A DNA stretch of 15,390 nucleotides from Myxococcales bacterium UBA1238 (GCA_002309015.1 DBWM01000020.1:1-15390), one strand, 5' to 3'; shown: positions 1 to 7,891, numbered from the stretch's first letter. The notes: generated from the letters alone by a model not told the origin. Made by a program: numbers and translations.

Positions 1-61
1 AGCGGTTTTCCCTTATCTCCCTGCTTAAAAAGATCTTGTAAATCAAAATGATGCAGTAGCA

Positions 62-109
62 CCCCCAATCACCCCAATCACCCCACACCCCACACCCCTC
101 CATTACCCC
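62..109 (-). other. Six-tract G-quadruplex / i-motif candidate
   Basis: On the + strand six runs of four or five C lie at 62-66, 72-75, 81-84, 88-91, 95-98 and 106-109. The loops are 5, 5, 3, 3 and 7 nt, so the - strand has six G-runs with short loops. That is more than the four runs needed for a unimolecular G-quadruplex. The first two loops are identical (AATCA) and the next two are identical (ACA), so the tract probably grew by slippage. It ends about 70 nt upstream of the transporter start. Whether it folds in the cell or affects transcription is not known from sequence. Confidence 0.75.
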
Positions 110-123
110 ACTCCTCAAAAAGA

Positions 124-152
124 TTGCCGCATCCCCATAGACTCGCTAGCAT
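124..152 (+). promoter_or_regulatory. Possible sigma-70-type promoter of the transporter gene
   Basis: TTGCCG at 124-129 and TAGCAT at 147-152 are separated by exactly 17 nt. Each matches four of six consensus bases. Transcription would start near 159, giving a leader of about 20 nt before the ATG at 180. It lies between the C-rich tract and the gene. The match is moderate and the consensus of this lineage is not known, so this is a guess based on position and spacing. Confidence 0.35.
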
Positions 153-179
153 CCACTTTTTTTGATGAAAGGACCGCCG

Positions 180-1634
180 ATGTCGGACCCCAAACCTTCG
201 GTTATCAAGTCGCTGCCGCGCACATTCTGGATCGCCAACACGATGGAGCTCTTCGAGCGCTGGGCCTGGTACGGCATGTACGCGATCTTTGCCATCTACC
301 TGACCGATCCCGTCTCCCAGGGGGGCTTAGGGTTTTCGGATGCGCAGCGCGGATCGATCACGGGGATCATCCCCTTTGTGCTCTATCTTCTACCCATCTT
401 TACGGGCGCCCTCTCGGATCACTTCGGTTACAAGCGCACGCTCATCTCCGCCTACTGCATCCTGATCGGCGGTTACTTTTTGATGGGGCATGTGACCACC
501 TATTACCCCATGTTCTTCGCCTTCCTCATGGTCGCGGTCGGCGCGGCGATGTTTAAACCGGTGCTCAGCGCCACCATCAGCCACACCACCAACGAGGGCA
601 ACGCTTCCATCGGCTTCGGCATCTTCTACGCGATGGTCAACATCGGCGGCTTCGTGGGCCCCTGGCTCGGCGGCGTGCTGCGAAAGATCAGCTGGGATTA
701 CGTCTTCTATATGTCGATGGGCGCGATCACCCTCAATCTGCTGCTCGTCTGCTTCTTCTACAAAGAGCCCACCAAGCAGGACGGCCCCAAGAAGAGCATC
801 CTGACGGTCTTTAAAGAGATCGGCCTCGTCTTCTCGGATCTCAAGTTCGTGCTGTTCCTGGTTTTGCTTTCGGGCTTCTGGACTGCCTTCAACCAGATTT
901 TCATCACTCTGCCCCTCACCCTGCGCGACTGGGTCGACACCTCGGTCATCTGGTGCTGGTTCAGCGGCTTCAGCAGCAGCGCCAAGGCGGCCTGTGACGC
1001 GGGCGAAATGTTTAACCCCGAATGGATCGTCAACATCGATGCGGGCGCGATCATCCTCCTGCAGATTCTGGTCTCGACCGTCGTGATGCGCTTCAAACCG
1101 ATCTCGACCATCGTGGCGGGCATTTTGATCTCGGCCATCGGCATCGGCTCCCTCGCACTCGGTCACTCGATGCCCCTGATCATCGCCGGCATCGTCATCT
1201 TCGCCATCGGTGAGATGACCGCGAGCCCCAAATCCACCGAATACATCGGATCGATCGCCCCCGAAGACCGGAAGGCGCTCTATATGGGCTACAGCTTCAT
1301 CCCCGTCGCTCTGGGGAACCTGTTCGCAGGCCTCCTTTCGGGCTCGATCTACGGCGCCATGGGCAACAAAAAGCTCCTCGCAGGCCGCTTCCTGCAGGAG
1401 AAGTTCCAAATGGCAGCGGAATCCCTGAAGGATCTCGATCAGGAGCAGATCTGGAATCTCGTGATGCAAAAGACCGGCGCAAGCTCGCTCGACGCGATGA
1501 ATCAGGTCTACGAGGCCTACAACCCCGGCAACATGTGGTACATCTTTGGGGCGATCGGCGTCTTTGCGGCTCTGGCGCTGTTCCTTTACAACCTTAAATT
1601 CGGCAAGACCTCCGAACAGCAGGCACAGGCCTGA
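180..1634 (+). CDS. POT/PTR2-family proton-coupled oligopeptide transporter (MFS)
   Basis: Inner-membrane symporter expected to import di- and tripeptides with protons. The 484-residue length is usual for the family. Family marks are visible: the TM1 ExxER motif is E23-L-F-E26-R27, the MFS motif A-like loop is GALSDHFGYKR (76-86), the TM4 lysine is K126 in FKP, and FYAMVNIGG (149-157) matches the second PTR2 signature. About 12 hydrophobic segments are present. A loop near residues 255-285 holds two cysteines (WCW and AACDAG). A hydrophilic, probably helical insert of about 60 residues separates the last two membrane segments. I chose ATG at 180 because AAAGGA (168-173) lies 6 nt upstream; TTG 162 and ATG 165 in the same frame have no such site. 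The nearest POT members are peptide carriers, but substrate cannot be fixed from sequence; amino acids or drug-like peptides are possible. Confidence 0.9.
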   Translation: MSDPKPSVIKSLPRTFWIANTMELFERWAWYGMYAIFAIYLTDPVSQGGLGFSDAQRGSITGIIPFVLYLLPIFTGALSDHFGYKRTLISAYCILIGGYFLMGHVTTYYPMFFAFLMVAVGAAMFKPVLSATISHTTNEGNASIGFGIFYAMVNIGGFVGPWLGGVLRKISWDYVFYMSMGAITLNLLLVCFFYKEPTKQDGPKKSILTVFKEIGLVFSDLKFVLFLVLLSGFWTAFNQIFITLPLTLRDWVDTSVIWCWFSGFSSSAKAACDAGEMFNPEWIVNIDAGAIILLQILVSTVVMRFKPISTIVAGILISAIGIGSLALGHSMPLIIAGIVIFAIGEMTASPKSTEYIGSIAPEDRKALYMGYSFIPVALGNLFAGLLSGSIYGAMGNKKLLAGRFLQEKFQMAAESLKDLDQEQIWNLVMQKTGASSLDAMNQVYEAYNPGNMWYIFGAIGVFAALALFLYNLKFGKTSEQQAQA

Positions 1635-1737
1635 CGCCCCCATCCCTCACATTTTGAAACTTCTCTATACAAACTTTCGCTTTTTCTCAGGTTTGAGGCG
1701 TGAGATTCCCCACTTTCCCATTTTGTAGGGTTTGCTC

Positions 1738-2601
1738 ATGTTGACCTTCGGCTTACGACTGGCTCTCCTGGTGGCCCTCATGGCCCCTCTGCCCTCTCCC
1801 GGCTCGATCCCTCATACGCAGCTGAACGCCCAGCAGCTCGATCTCGATACCCATCGGCTCACCCTTCAGGTCTCGCGCAACCTTTACCCCAAAGGCGCAC
1901 AAAGCAACGCCCTGGGCGTCTACCCCATCCGCGTGGAATGGCAGGTTCAAAGCCCGCTCCCCCTTTCGGGTCTTCAGGTGGAACGCCGATCCGCGGATGC
2001 AAACGAAGCCTTCCGGCCCGTCAGCCCGATCCTGCCGGCCACCGCACATCAATTCATCGATAGCGACGCCGCCCTGCGCCCCACCGAACGCTATTTTTAC
2101 CGCGTCGTCGCCTACGATCTGTCCGGCCAGCGGGCTTTCACCTCGAGCGAAGACTGGGGTTACGGCGCCCTGACCCCCAAGCGCTATTTTGTGGAATACA
2201 CGAAGACGATTCAAAGCTCCCAGAAGCGCATGGATCTGCTCAACCGCAGCTTCAATCTCTCCAAGCTGGGCAAGGAGACGATCCGGGGCCTGCGCAGCGG
2301 CAAAGCCGTCTACGACGCCCATGTCTCGGGCCTCGGCGCCGAGGTGATCATCGAATACAGCCAGTTTGAAGATGCCAACCAAAAGTCACCCAAAAGCTTC
2401 GTGTTAAACGGATTCACCAACGTCGACGTGTCGATGCTCGCCAACGGACGCATGAAAGGCGCCATGAACGTGATGGGCCTCTTTCCGGGGCATATCGATT
2501 ACGACCATATCGAGATCAAAGACGGTGAAGCCGGTGGCGGCTATTACCTGGTGACCCCCAAAGGGCATCCCACCACCCGACTGCAATGGAACTTTCAATA
2601 G
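1738..2601 (+). CDS. Secreted protein with a fibronectin-III-like domain
   Basis: 287 residues, probably exported. The N-terminus MLTFGLRLALLVALMAPLPS has one arginine, a hydrophobic core and a Pro/Ser/Gly region suited to signal peptidase cleavage near residue 23. Residues about 40-140 look like a fibronectin type III fold: PIRVEWQV, LQVERRSA, then ERYFYRVVAYDLSGQ, which is the typical end of that fold. The second half (140-287) is beta-rich, with MKGAMNVMGLFPGHIDYDHI and GGGYYLVTPKG. It contains no cysteine, and I do not recognise its family. ATG 1738 is preferred over TTG 1732 because GTAGGG (1725-1730) sits 7 nt upstream of it. The gene lies 103 nt after the transporter in the same direction, with no clear terminator between. 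A binding or adhesive surface role is inference only. Confidence 0.75.
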   Translation: MLTFGLRLALLVALMAPLPSPGSIPHTQLNAQQLDLDTHRLTLQVSRNLYPKGAQSNALGVYPIRVEWQVQSPLPLSGLQVERRSADANEAFRPVSPILPATAHQFIDSDAALRPTERYFYRVVAYDLSGQRAFTSSEDWGYGALTPKRYFVEYTKTIQSSQKRMDLLNRSFNLSKLGKETIRGLRSGKAVYDAHVSGLGAEVIIEYSQFEDANQKSPKSFVLNGFTNVDVSMLANGRMKGAMNVMGLFPGHIDYDHIEIKDGEAGGGYYLVTPKGHPTTRLQWNFQ

Positions 2602-2643
2602 ACCCTCGACAGAGTCGATGAAAGGCATCACTGGAATCACATC

Positions 2644-3255
2644 ATGGACGCAACCCCAACGAGTCAACCCGCGAATCCATCCGCTCAAAATCGCACGAAG
2701 ATCGGCCTGATCCTTTTAGGCGTCGCATTCTCTCTTGAGGCCGCAGGCCCTATCTTCAGCACAGCCCTCATGCTGCATCACCACGGAAGCTCCGTCGAAA
2801 CGATGCAGAGCATCCTGATGTACGGCATGTTCATCCTGAACTACCTCATGCCACTCCTTTTTCTCGCGGCGGGTATCCTCTGCTTCCGGTTGCAGCCCCG
2901 CATATTGGGCATCGGGATTTTGCTTACCATCCTCTCCCTCATTCCCATCGGCCTGCCATTCCACGGGCTCGCTTCTCTGTTGTTCCTTTGGGCGCTTCGA
3001 TCCTTAGCGGCCAAACCAGACTGGAAGCGCCTGACCACCATCGCCTTTTCCCTCAATCTGGCCTGTAATTTGGTGATCCTCCTCATTGTTCTGGCCACTG
3101 AGCTGTTCGACGATCAGCTGTTCACCAACTTCCACAGCCTCAACGCTTGCTTTTACCTTCTCAATGCAGCCTGTTTTATCGCCGCAGCCCTCTCTGCATA
3201 CGTCGCATTCCAGTCGGCCAAAAGCCTTTCACATCCGGATGCGCAGGTTTCTTAA
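2644..3255 (+). CDS. Small polytopic membrane protein, function unknown
   Basis: 203 residues with five or six hydrophobic segments, at about 19-43, 58-80, 86-103, 104-121, 132-152 and 165-190. The N-terminal tail is polar (Pro/Ser/Asn-rich) and no signal peptide precedes it. A histidine cluster (LHHHGSS, 44-50) and a short acidic loop (ELFDD, 153-157) lie between segments. No catalytic motif or known family is recognised. The start is the first ATG in frame; TGGA (2632-2635) 8 nt upstream is only a weak ribosome site. It begins 42 nt after the fibronectin-like gene and could be co-transcribed with it. It ends 40 nt from the stop of the convergent lipoprotein gene. That gap holds only a 5-bp stem (TGCCC/GGGCA, 3269-3285) without a T-run. 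Confidence 0.7.
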   Translation: MDATPTSQPANPSAQNRTKIGLILLGVAFSLEAAGPIFSTALMLHHHGSSVETMQSILMYGMFILNYLMPLLFLAAGILCFRLQPRILGIGILLTILSLIPIGLPFHGLASLLFLWALRSLAAKPDWKRLTTIAFSLNLACNLVILLIVLATELFDDQLFTNFHSLNACFYLLNAACFIAAALSAYVAFQSAKSLSHPDAQVS

Positions 3256-3295
3256 CGCGGGTTGATGATGCCCGGCCAGAGGGCAGTTGAGACCC

Positions 3296-4843
3296 TTAAT
3301 CCTGGTAGTCGGGGTTGTCTTCGGCGTAGCCTTCGCTCGATCCGGGCTTTTTGCAGAGCGCTTCACCGGCGATGTCTGAGCTATTCTTGAAGCAGTTGCG
3401 CCTTGTGTAGCAGCAACCGTTTGCATTGCGGCCCGTATCTTCGCAATGGCAGGCGATGCCGTCGCCATTCTCGTCATAATCGCTCAATGCGCCGTGCGAA
3501 CATTGAACGATATACCCATATCCATGATATTGCCTGTTGATACAAATCTGTAAGGAGTTATGACAACGACCATAGTCCGTTCCATCGGCATTGCACGAAA
3601 CATGTTGTCTGCCGTTTGTCAGATCCAACCAAAAATCATGGGTCCGGTCATCGGTCGTCGTCCCCGGCCGATGATCGTTAAAGTCATACCCATAAACCTC
3701 TTTCATCGTTCGCCGATCACCTAATCTCTCGGCGGTATCGTAATCTCTGAAAGGCGGATATTTGGGATCCTCTTCGGCCAAAACTTCTGCGCAGCGGGCT
3801 TCATCGTAACAAGGATTGTAGTCGTCGTAGCCCTGGTCCGGTTGGCCCGAACAGGGATCACAACTCAGGCAAAGATCAGGATTTTCCTCAACATCTCTTT
3901 TGCATTGATCGAGCTCCTCCACCCTTGCTTGAAGCCTGCAATGCGAAGGACAGGCATAACTCGGATCAAAGGGATCGAATCGATTTTGAATGCGCTCCCA
4001 GCGGCCTCCAACACAGCGATACATGATCGCATCGTTGTTGTTGTCTTCTTCACATCTGAGAGTTCCATTTTTGCATTCGCCACAGGTCGGGAGATCGGAT
4101 CTGCATGAAACATCGAGACAATTTGTGATCGTTTCGCCGTTTCTTCCTCCCTGGCATTCTTTCACCTGTCCAATTTGATCCGCATCATTGAGACAGATAT
4201 GCGAATAATTCAGGCAGGAACCGCATTCATTGCCATTGCAGGAGTTTTGAGAACAGGCTTCCTTGATCTTCTTTCCCTTCACGCAGCGCGTCTCCTGACC
4301 CAGGAAACTCGCACTGTCCTCGCAGATCGTCGCATCTGAGTTGACACATTCGCCGCAACCGTCCTCCGTCTCGTTGCAGGAGACATTGTTGCAACTCCAT
4401 TGAAAGAGATGCCCGTTCTGACAGTCGGTCACGATGCCGATCCCAAAACCGTTGTCGACACAACGGGCAGGCGTCTCCGCGTCACATTCCGCCGCGATGA
4501 TGTTTGCGCAGATCTTCGTCACATAATTGCAGACCACCCCCTTGTCACAGACTGTCCTTCCACAGACACAGTCATGCTCCGGCGTCGCAGTCCCGCCCGA
4601 AAGCCTGCAGAGATCGTCAAATCCGGGATCTACGACGACCGCCGCATCGATGGTGCCCATATCCGTCAAAACTGCGGTATCCGAAGACGGCGCTGCATCG
4701 GCCAAAGCATTCGCATCCTGCGCAGAGGACGCATCTTGAAAACTCGCATCGCTCCCGATGGAAGACGCACTGTCATCCTCGCAGGCGAACAGCGTCAAAG
4801 CCCACAGCCAAAAGATCATCGAATTCTTCATCGGGCGCCTCAT
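3296..4843 (-). CDS. Cysteine-rich repeat lipoprotein
   Basis: 515 residues. A basic N-terminus (MRRPMKN) and hydrophobic core lead into lipobox L18-F19-A20-C21, so it should be lipidated and, with Glu at +2, probably sent to the outer membrane. An Asp/Ser/Ala-rich linker covers 22-75. Residues about 78-285 hold roughly three imperfect cysteine-rich repeats, each about 45 residues: a Cys, a QV/ETxC-type strand, then a C-x2-5-SC ... CGxC cluster, for example NNVSCNETEDGCGEC and SQNSCNGNECGSC. A second cysteine-rich part follows, with CLSCDPC and CCYTRRNC, and the tail is acidic (EDNPDYQD). Many disulfides are expected. The start is ATG 4843: GGGGGAAG lies just upstream, and the signal peptide begins there rather than at 4882. 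Base composition is visibly less GC-rich, with more Asn/Asp AAT/GAT codons than the flanking genes. Family unrecognised; a surface-exposed binding role is inference. Confidence 0.8.
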   Translation of the reverse strand: MRRPMKNSMIFWLWALTLFACEDDSASSIGSDASFQDASSAQDANALADAAPSSDTAVLTDMGTIDAAVVVDPGFDDLCRLSGGTATPEHDCVCGRTVCDKGVVCNYVTKICANIIAAECDAETPARCVDNGFGIGIVTDCQNGHLFQWSCNNVSCNETEDGCGECVNSDATICEDSASFLGQETRCVKGKKIKEACSQNSCNGNECGSCLNYSHICLNDADQIGQVKECQGGRNGETITNCLDVSCRSDLPTCGECKNGTLRCEEDNNNDAIMYRCVGGRWERIQNRFDPFDPSYACPSHCRLQARVEELDQCKRDVEENPDLCLSCDPCSGQPDQGYDDYNPCYDEARCAEVLAEEDPKYPPFRDYDTAERLGDRRTMKEVYGYDFNDHRPGTTTDDRTHDFWLDLTNGRQHVSCNADGTDYGRCHNSLQICINRQYHGYGYIVQCSHGALSDYDENGDGIACHCEDTGRNANGCCYTRRNCFKNSSDIAGEALCKKPGSSEGYAEDNPDYQD

Positions 4844-4902
4844 TTTGCTTCCCCCATTTGACGGCCGCTCAAAACCGCACAATCAGGTTGTCTACAAACG
4901 TG

Positions 4903-4908
4903 AGTATA
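4903..4908 (-). promoter_or_regulatory. Possible -10 element for the Cys-rich lipoprotein gene
   Basis: On the - strand this reads TATACT, one base from the TATAAT consensus, about 60 nt upstream of the lipoprotein start at 4843. No good -35 hexamer lies 16-18 nt further upstream, so the call rests on one hexamer. The 225-nt interval 4844-5068 lies between divergent genes and must hold promoters for both. The best + strand candidate is TACACT (5034-5039), 30 nt before the TTG start at 5069, also without a clear -35. Confidence 0.3.
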
Positions 4909-5068
4909 AAGGATTTTTTGCTCATGAAACGATCTTCTTTATCCCAATTTTGTACAGGACGCCCTCCCCACGCTGTACGCCCTGCCCGAATCCGCCTTCA
5001 AAAGAAAGTTCCATCCCCAGGATGAAAATGCCCTACACTGCGGGCTCATTTTTTGAAGGGAGTGAGAT

Positions 5069-6625
5069 TTGCTTTTTGGACTCTGCTGCCTGTTTTGGGC
5101 CGAATTAGCGACGACGGCTTCGGTGAGCGAGACGCCCCAGGAGGCCTGCCCGCCCGTCACTTTGCAACTTGAACGCGCCCGGGCGCTGCTGGCCTTAAAG
5201 AATGGGGATCCCGAGCGAGCCCTTCTGGCGTTTGAACAATGCTCCAATGCCCCAGACGCGCTGCGCTTTTATGCGATGGCTCAAAAATCCGTTGCCCAAA
5301 AAGACTGGCCAACGGCCGAAAAGCAATTGCAGCAGGCGTTAAAAGCCACTTCCGAATCGCCCGTCAAAGCGCGCCTTTACCGAGAGCTGGGTGAAGTTCA
5401 GCTGGCCGCACAAAAAACGCTTCAGGCGGCGCGCAGTTTTAATCGCGCAAAGCAGCTCAATCCCGAAGATCGCCGCATCGATTATCTTTTGGGCCTGACG
5501 GCCCTGCGCACGGACGATCCCCATCTGGCCCAAACCCAGTGGAACGCCCTGCAGGACGACGAAGCGCTTTACAACCGCGCCCAAATGCAGCTGGCCGTTT
5601 ACAGGCTGCAAAAAGGGGATGCGCAGACCGCCCTTTCGCTTTTTGAAACCCTGGATTTACAGGCGCTCCCCGAATCCTTTGACGCGCAGGGCTGGTACGC
5701 AGCGGCTCAGCAAAAGGAAGGGCAATCGCGCAGGGGCATCTGGGCCTATGCGGGCAGCAAGGGACTTTACGACAGCAATGTGCTGCAGCTGCTGGAGGAC
5801 GCCCCCAAAGAACGCCAGGAAAAGGCCGCCGCATTTGGGCTGGGACTTTCGCTCGGGCTTTCGGCTACACCCTTTGTTTGGAACGACTGGTCGCTTTCAG
5901 GATCGGTCGATTTGCAGCAAACCCTTTATTTTACAGAAGAAACCGACGATTTTTCATCTACGCAGGCAAGCGCATCGCTGGGGCCCGGCTACCGCTTTCA
6001 CCTTTTCAACTCGCCCGCCAGGCTGCAGGCCCATTACTTATTTGCACTCACGGCCCTCAAAGGCGGCGAGCAGACCACGCCCGACAAAGCGCATGTGTTT
6101 ATGGAACGCCATCAGGGCGAAGTTTTGGGTGAATGGGAGCCCCATGATCGCTTCAGGCTGCGCGCTTATTACCGCGGCGGCATTGCCCGATACGCCGACA
6201 TGCGCAAAGACGCCAGCCTCCACGAATTCCGCGTCTCCGTTCAGGGCGCCTTCTTGCAAAAGCGTTTAAAAACGATGGCGGGCCTGGGCTACAAGCATGA
6301 AGACGCGCGCGGAGACGGCTTTACGCGCCGCGTACCCCTCGCCATCCTGGGCATTTCGGGGCTTCTCCCCTACCAGTTTCAGGGCAGCCTCATCGCGCAG
6401 TGCGAATTGGGATTTCACCCCCAGTCCCTCGACTATTACGGCTGGGAAGATGAACGCAAAGATCGCATCTGGTCCCTCGACGTGACGCTCTCGCGCCCTT
6501 TGATCGGAAGCTGGCTCAAGGCCATTTTAAACGCCCATCTGGTCGATCACGGATCGACCGTTTCGCGTTTTGATTATCACCGCGCCCTTTACAGCCTGGG
6601 CCTCACCGCCCTTTATGGAGGCTAA
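5069..6625 (+). CDS. TPR protein with C-terminal outer-membrane beta-barrel
   Basis: 518 residues. The short hydrophobic N-terminus MLFGLCCLFWAELATTAS looks like a signal peptide but lacks the usual positive charge. Residues about 30-205 form helical TPR-type repeats; one unit is ARLYRELGEVQLAAQKTLQA (101-120), followed by ARSFNRAKQLNPEDRR. GLYDSNV (232-238) marks the start of alternating aromatic and polar strands running to the C-terminus, as in periplasmic-TPR plus barrel proteins of the SLAM/DUF560 kind. The last residues are LYGG, so the usual terminal aromatic is missing. The start is TTG: an in-frame stop sits at 5063-5065, and GGGAG (5058-5062) is 6 nt upstream. It is the first gene of a three-gene operon, and the next start is 1 nt after its stop. 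Export or assembly of the operon's partner proteins is a plausible role, by inference. Confidence 0.8.
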   Translation: MLFGLCCLFWAELATTASVSETPQEACPPVTLQLERARALLALKNGDPERALLAFEQCSNAPDALRFYAMAQKSVAQKDWPTAEKQLQQALKATSESPVKARLYRELGEVQLAAQKTLQAARSFNRAKQLNPEDRRIDYLLGLTALRTDDPHLAQTQWNALQDDEALYNRAQMQLAVYRLQKGDAQTALSLFETLDLQALPESFDAQGWYAAAQQKEGQSRRGIWAYAGSKGLYDSNVLQLLEDAPKERQEKAAAFGLGLSLGLSATPFVWNDWSLSGSVDLQQTLYFTEETDDFSSTQASASLGPGYRFHLFNSPARLQAHYLFALTALKGGEQTTPDKAHVFMERHQGEVLGEWEPHDRFRLRAYYRGGIARYADMRKDASLHEFRVSVQGAFLQKRLKTMAGLGYKHEDARGDGFTRRVPLAILGISGLLPYQFQGSLIAQCELGFHPQSLDYYGWEDERKDRIWSLDVTLSRPLIGSWLKAILNAHLVDHGSTVSRFDYHRALYSLGLTALYGG

Positions 6626-6626
6626 C

Positions 6627-7190
6627 ATGTTTTGCTGCGGCCTTTTGGCGCTCAAAGCGCTCCTGATCTCTTCAAGCCTTCAGCCTTTGCATCTGGGGCA
6701 AACCGTAACCGCTTCCGACGCCGGCCAAAAGCTGCTTTTTTTGCAGGAGGACGAACCGATCGCGGTGATCGAGCTCGAAACCGGCGCAAAGCTCACCTGG
6801 CATGGCAAAGAACCCGCAACCCTCGAAGGCAGCGCGCATCTTTGGCTGAAGCAACCGCTCGCGATGGTCCTTGGCAATCAAAAAACGGAGCTGCAAGCCG
6901 GAGAAAATTGCATTCAAAATTCACAGGTTACGGCCTGTCAGGATCATGATTCGCATGCATCGGAGGCCGTATATTTTGCAGCCCTGCCCCCATCTGCGCT
7001 CGATGCTCCCGGCAAAGCGCCCAGCGTTGCGGAGCTCAGCGAACAATCCTCTTCCGACGGCGCTGCAGTGGAACAATCCGCCTGCCTGGACGGCGGCGAC
7101 AGCGGCGAAGCTTCGAGCGTGGATCAACAGGAAACCAGCGATTTGAGCAATCAGGATGTGCAACTGCGAATCGAGGTGCGGTTTCCATGA
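6627..7190 (+). CDS. Exported beta-rich protein with acidic disordered tail (FecR-like?)
   Basis: 187 residues. The hydrophobic N-terminus (MFCCGLLALKALLISSS) could be a signal peptide or membrane anchor. Residues 22-95 alternate hydrophobic and polar residues, as in a beta-sheet: TVTASDAGQKLLFLQ, then IAVIELETGAKLTW. This is distantly like the FecR-type fold, but I would not assign that family on sequence alone. C95 and C104 bracket NSQ and may form a disulfide. Residues 122-178 are Ser/Glu/Asp/Gln-rich and low complexity, and the end (VQLRIEVRFP) is strand-like again. GGAGG (6617-6621) lies 5 nt before the ATG, which follows the TPR-barrel stop by 1 nt. Its stop overlaps the next start (ATGA, 7187-7190). 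A partner of the two flanking envelope proteins is the likely role. Confidence 0.7.
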   Translation: MFCCGLLALKALLISSSLQPLHLGQTVTASDAGQKLLFLQEDEPIAVIELETGAKLTWHGKEPATLEGSAHLWLKQPLAMVLGNQKTELQAGENCIQNSQVTACQDHDSHASEAVYFAALPPSALDAPGKAPSVAELSEQSSSDGAAVEQSACLDGGDSGEASSVDQQETSDLSNQDVQLRIEVRFP

Positions 7191-7795
7191 GCGTTTTCAA
7201 AACCTGCCTTGCCTGCTCCTGGGCGGCGACCCTTTGGGGATGTTTTGTTGAAGGCCAGGAGCCCGTTGCGCTGCTTCAGCTCAAATTGCCCCTTGAAGCC
7301 CAGACCTGCCAGCCTCAAAGCGACGGCCTTTACAGCCTGGAAGACTGCGGCGCCTTCATCGCCCTCAAACTCTTTTTAAACGACAGCTGCGCGGCCGATG
7401 TCCTGGGCACAACGTCGCAGTTTTCGTTTGAACTCCCCGGCAACAGCGAAGGACGGGTTGAAATCAAAGCCTGGCGCCTGGAATCCGGACAACCCGTAGC
7501 CTACGCCGCAAGCACCCCGTTTACGCTCTCAAGCGGCGGCAGCGATCTCACCATCGATCTGCAAAAAACCGAGACCATACCGCAGCCTTTGGGCGAACTT
7601 CCGCCGATCGGATTTCACAGCCTTCAGCCCATCGATACCGCCTTGCAACTGCGTCTGCCCGCCCTTTTGCCCGAGGATCCCCTGCTGCTGCCCAAAGATC
7701 GCTCTTTTAAGCTGGATCTGCTCTCTGAAACCGGTGAATCCTTGCTTCAGAGCGCCGAGTTTTGGCCTTCCGATGCGCCTCAATGGCCCAGGTGA
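7187..7795 (+). CDS. Small lipoprotein of the TPR-barrel operon
   Basis: 202 residues. The N-terminus MSVFKTCLACSWAATLWGC has a lysine, a hydrophobic stretch and a lipobox-like L16-W17-G18-C19. Trp at the third position is unusual, so lipidation is likely but not certain. Phe-Val-Glu-Gly follows the cysteine. The body alternates strands (VALLQLKLPLEAQTC, FSFELPGN, RVEIKAWRLES, LTIDLQKTE), suggesting one or two beta-sandwich domains. Cysteines C39, C51 and C66 may pair. GAGGTG (7173-7178) lies 8 nt upstream of the ATG. The start overlaps the preceding stop by four bases, a sign of translational coupling. No known family is recognised. It ends the operon; no clear terminator hairpin follows within the next 50 nt. 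Confidence 0.75.
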   Translation: MSVFKTCLACSWAATLWGCFVEGQEPVALLQLKLPLEAQTCQPQSDGLYSLEDCGAFIALKLFLNDSCAADVLGTTSQFSFELPGNSEGRVEIKAWRLESGQPVAYAASTPFTLSSGGSDLTIDLQKTETIPQPLGELPPIGFHSLQPIDTALQLRLPALLPEDPLLLPKDRSFKLDLLSETGESLLQSAEFWPSDAPQWPR

Positions 7796-7838
7796 GCGTT
7801 TGCTGCAAAACTGGCCTAAAAAATAAACAAATACCTCG

Positions 7839-7868
7839 TTGACAATTTGAGCCTCTTCACCTTATGGA
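7839..7868 (+). promoter_or_regulatory. Promoter of the lipid-kinase gene cluster
   Basis: A perfect TTGACA lies at 7839-7844. TATGGA (7863-7868), the best -10 candidate, lies 18 nt downstream and matches TATAAT at four of six positions at best. Transcription would begin near 7875, about 17 nt before the TTG start at 7892. This agrees with the kinase starting at 7892: the earlier in-frame TTG at 7847 falls inside the promoter. The weak -10 keeps confidence moderate. Confidence 0.5.
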
Positions 7869-7891
7869 ACTCAGCTTTTGGAGGTGCCGAA

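Noticed and set aside
390..1643. Long open frame on the - strand opposite the transporter
   Set aside because: It lies antisense to a well-supported POT gene and reads as Asp/Glu/Gly/Arg/His-rich sequence with no hydrophobic core or motif. It is explained by codon bias of the + strand gene.
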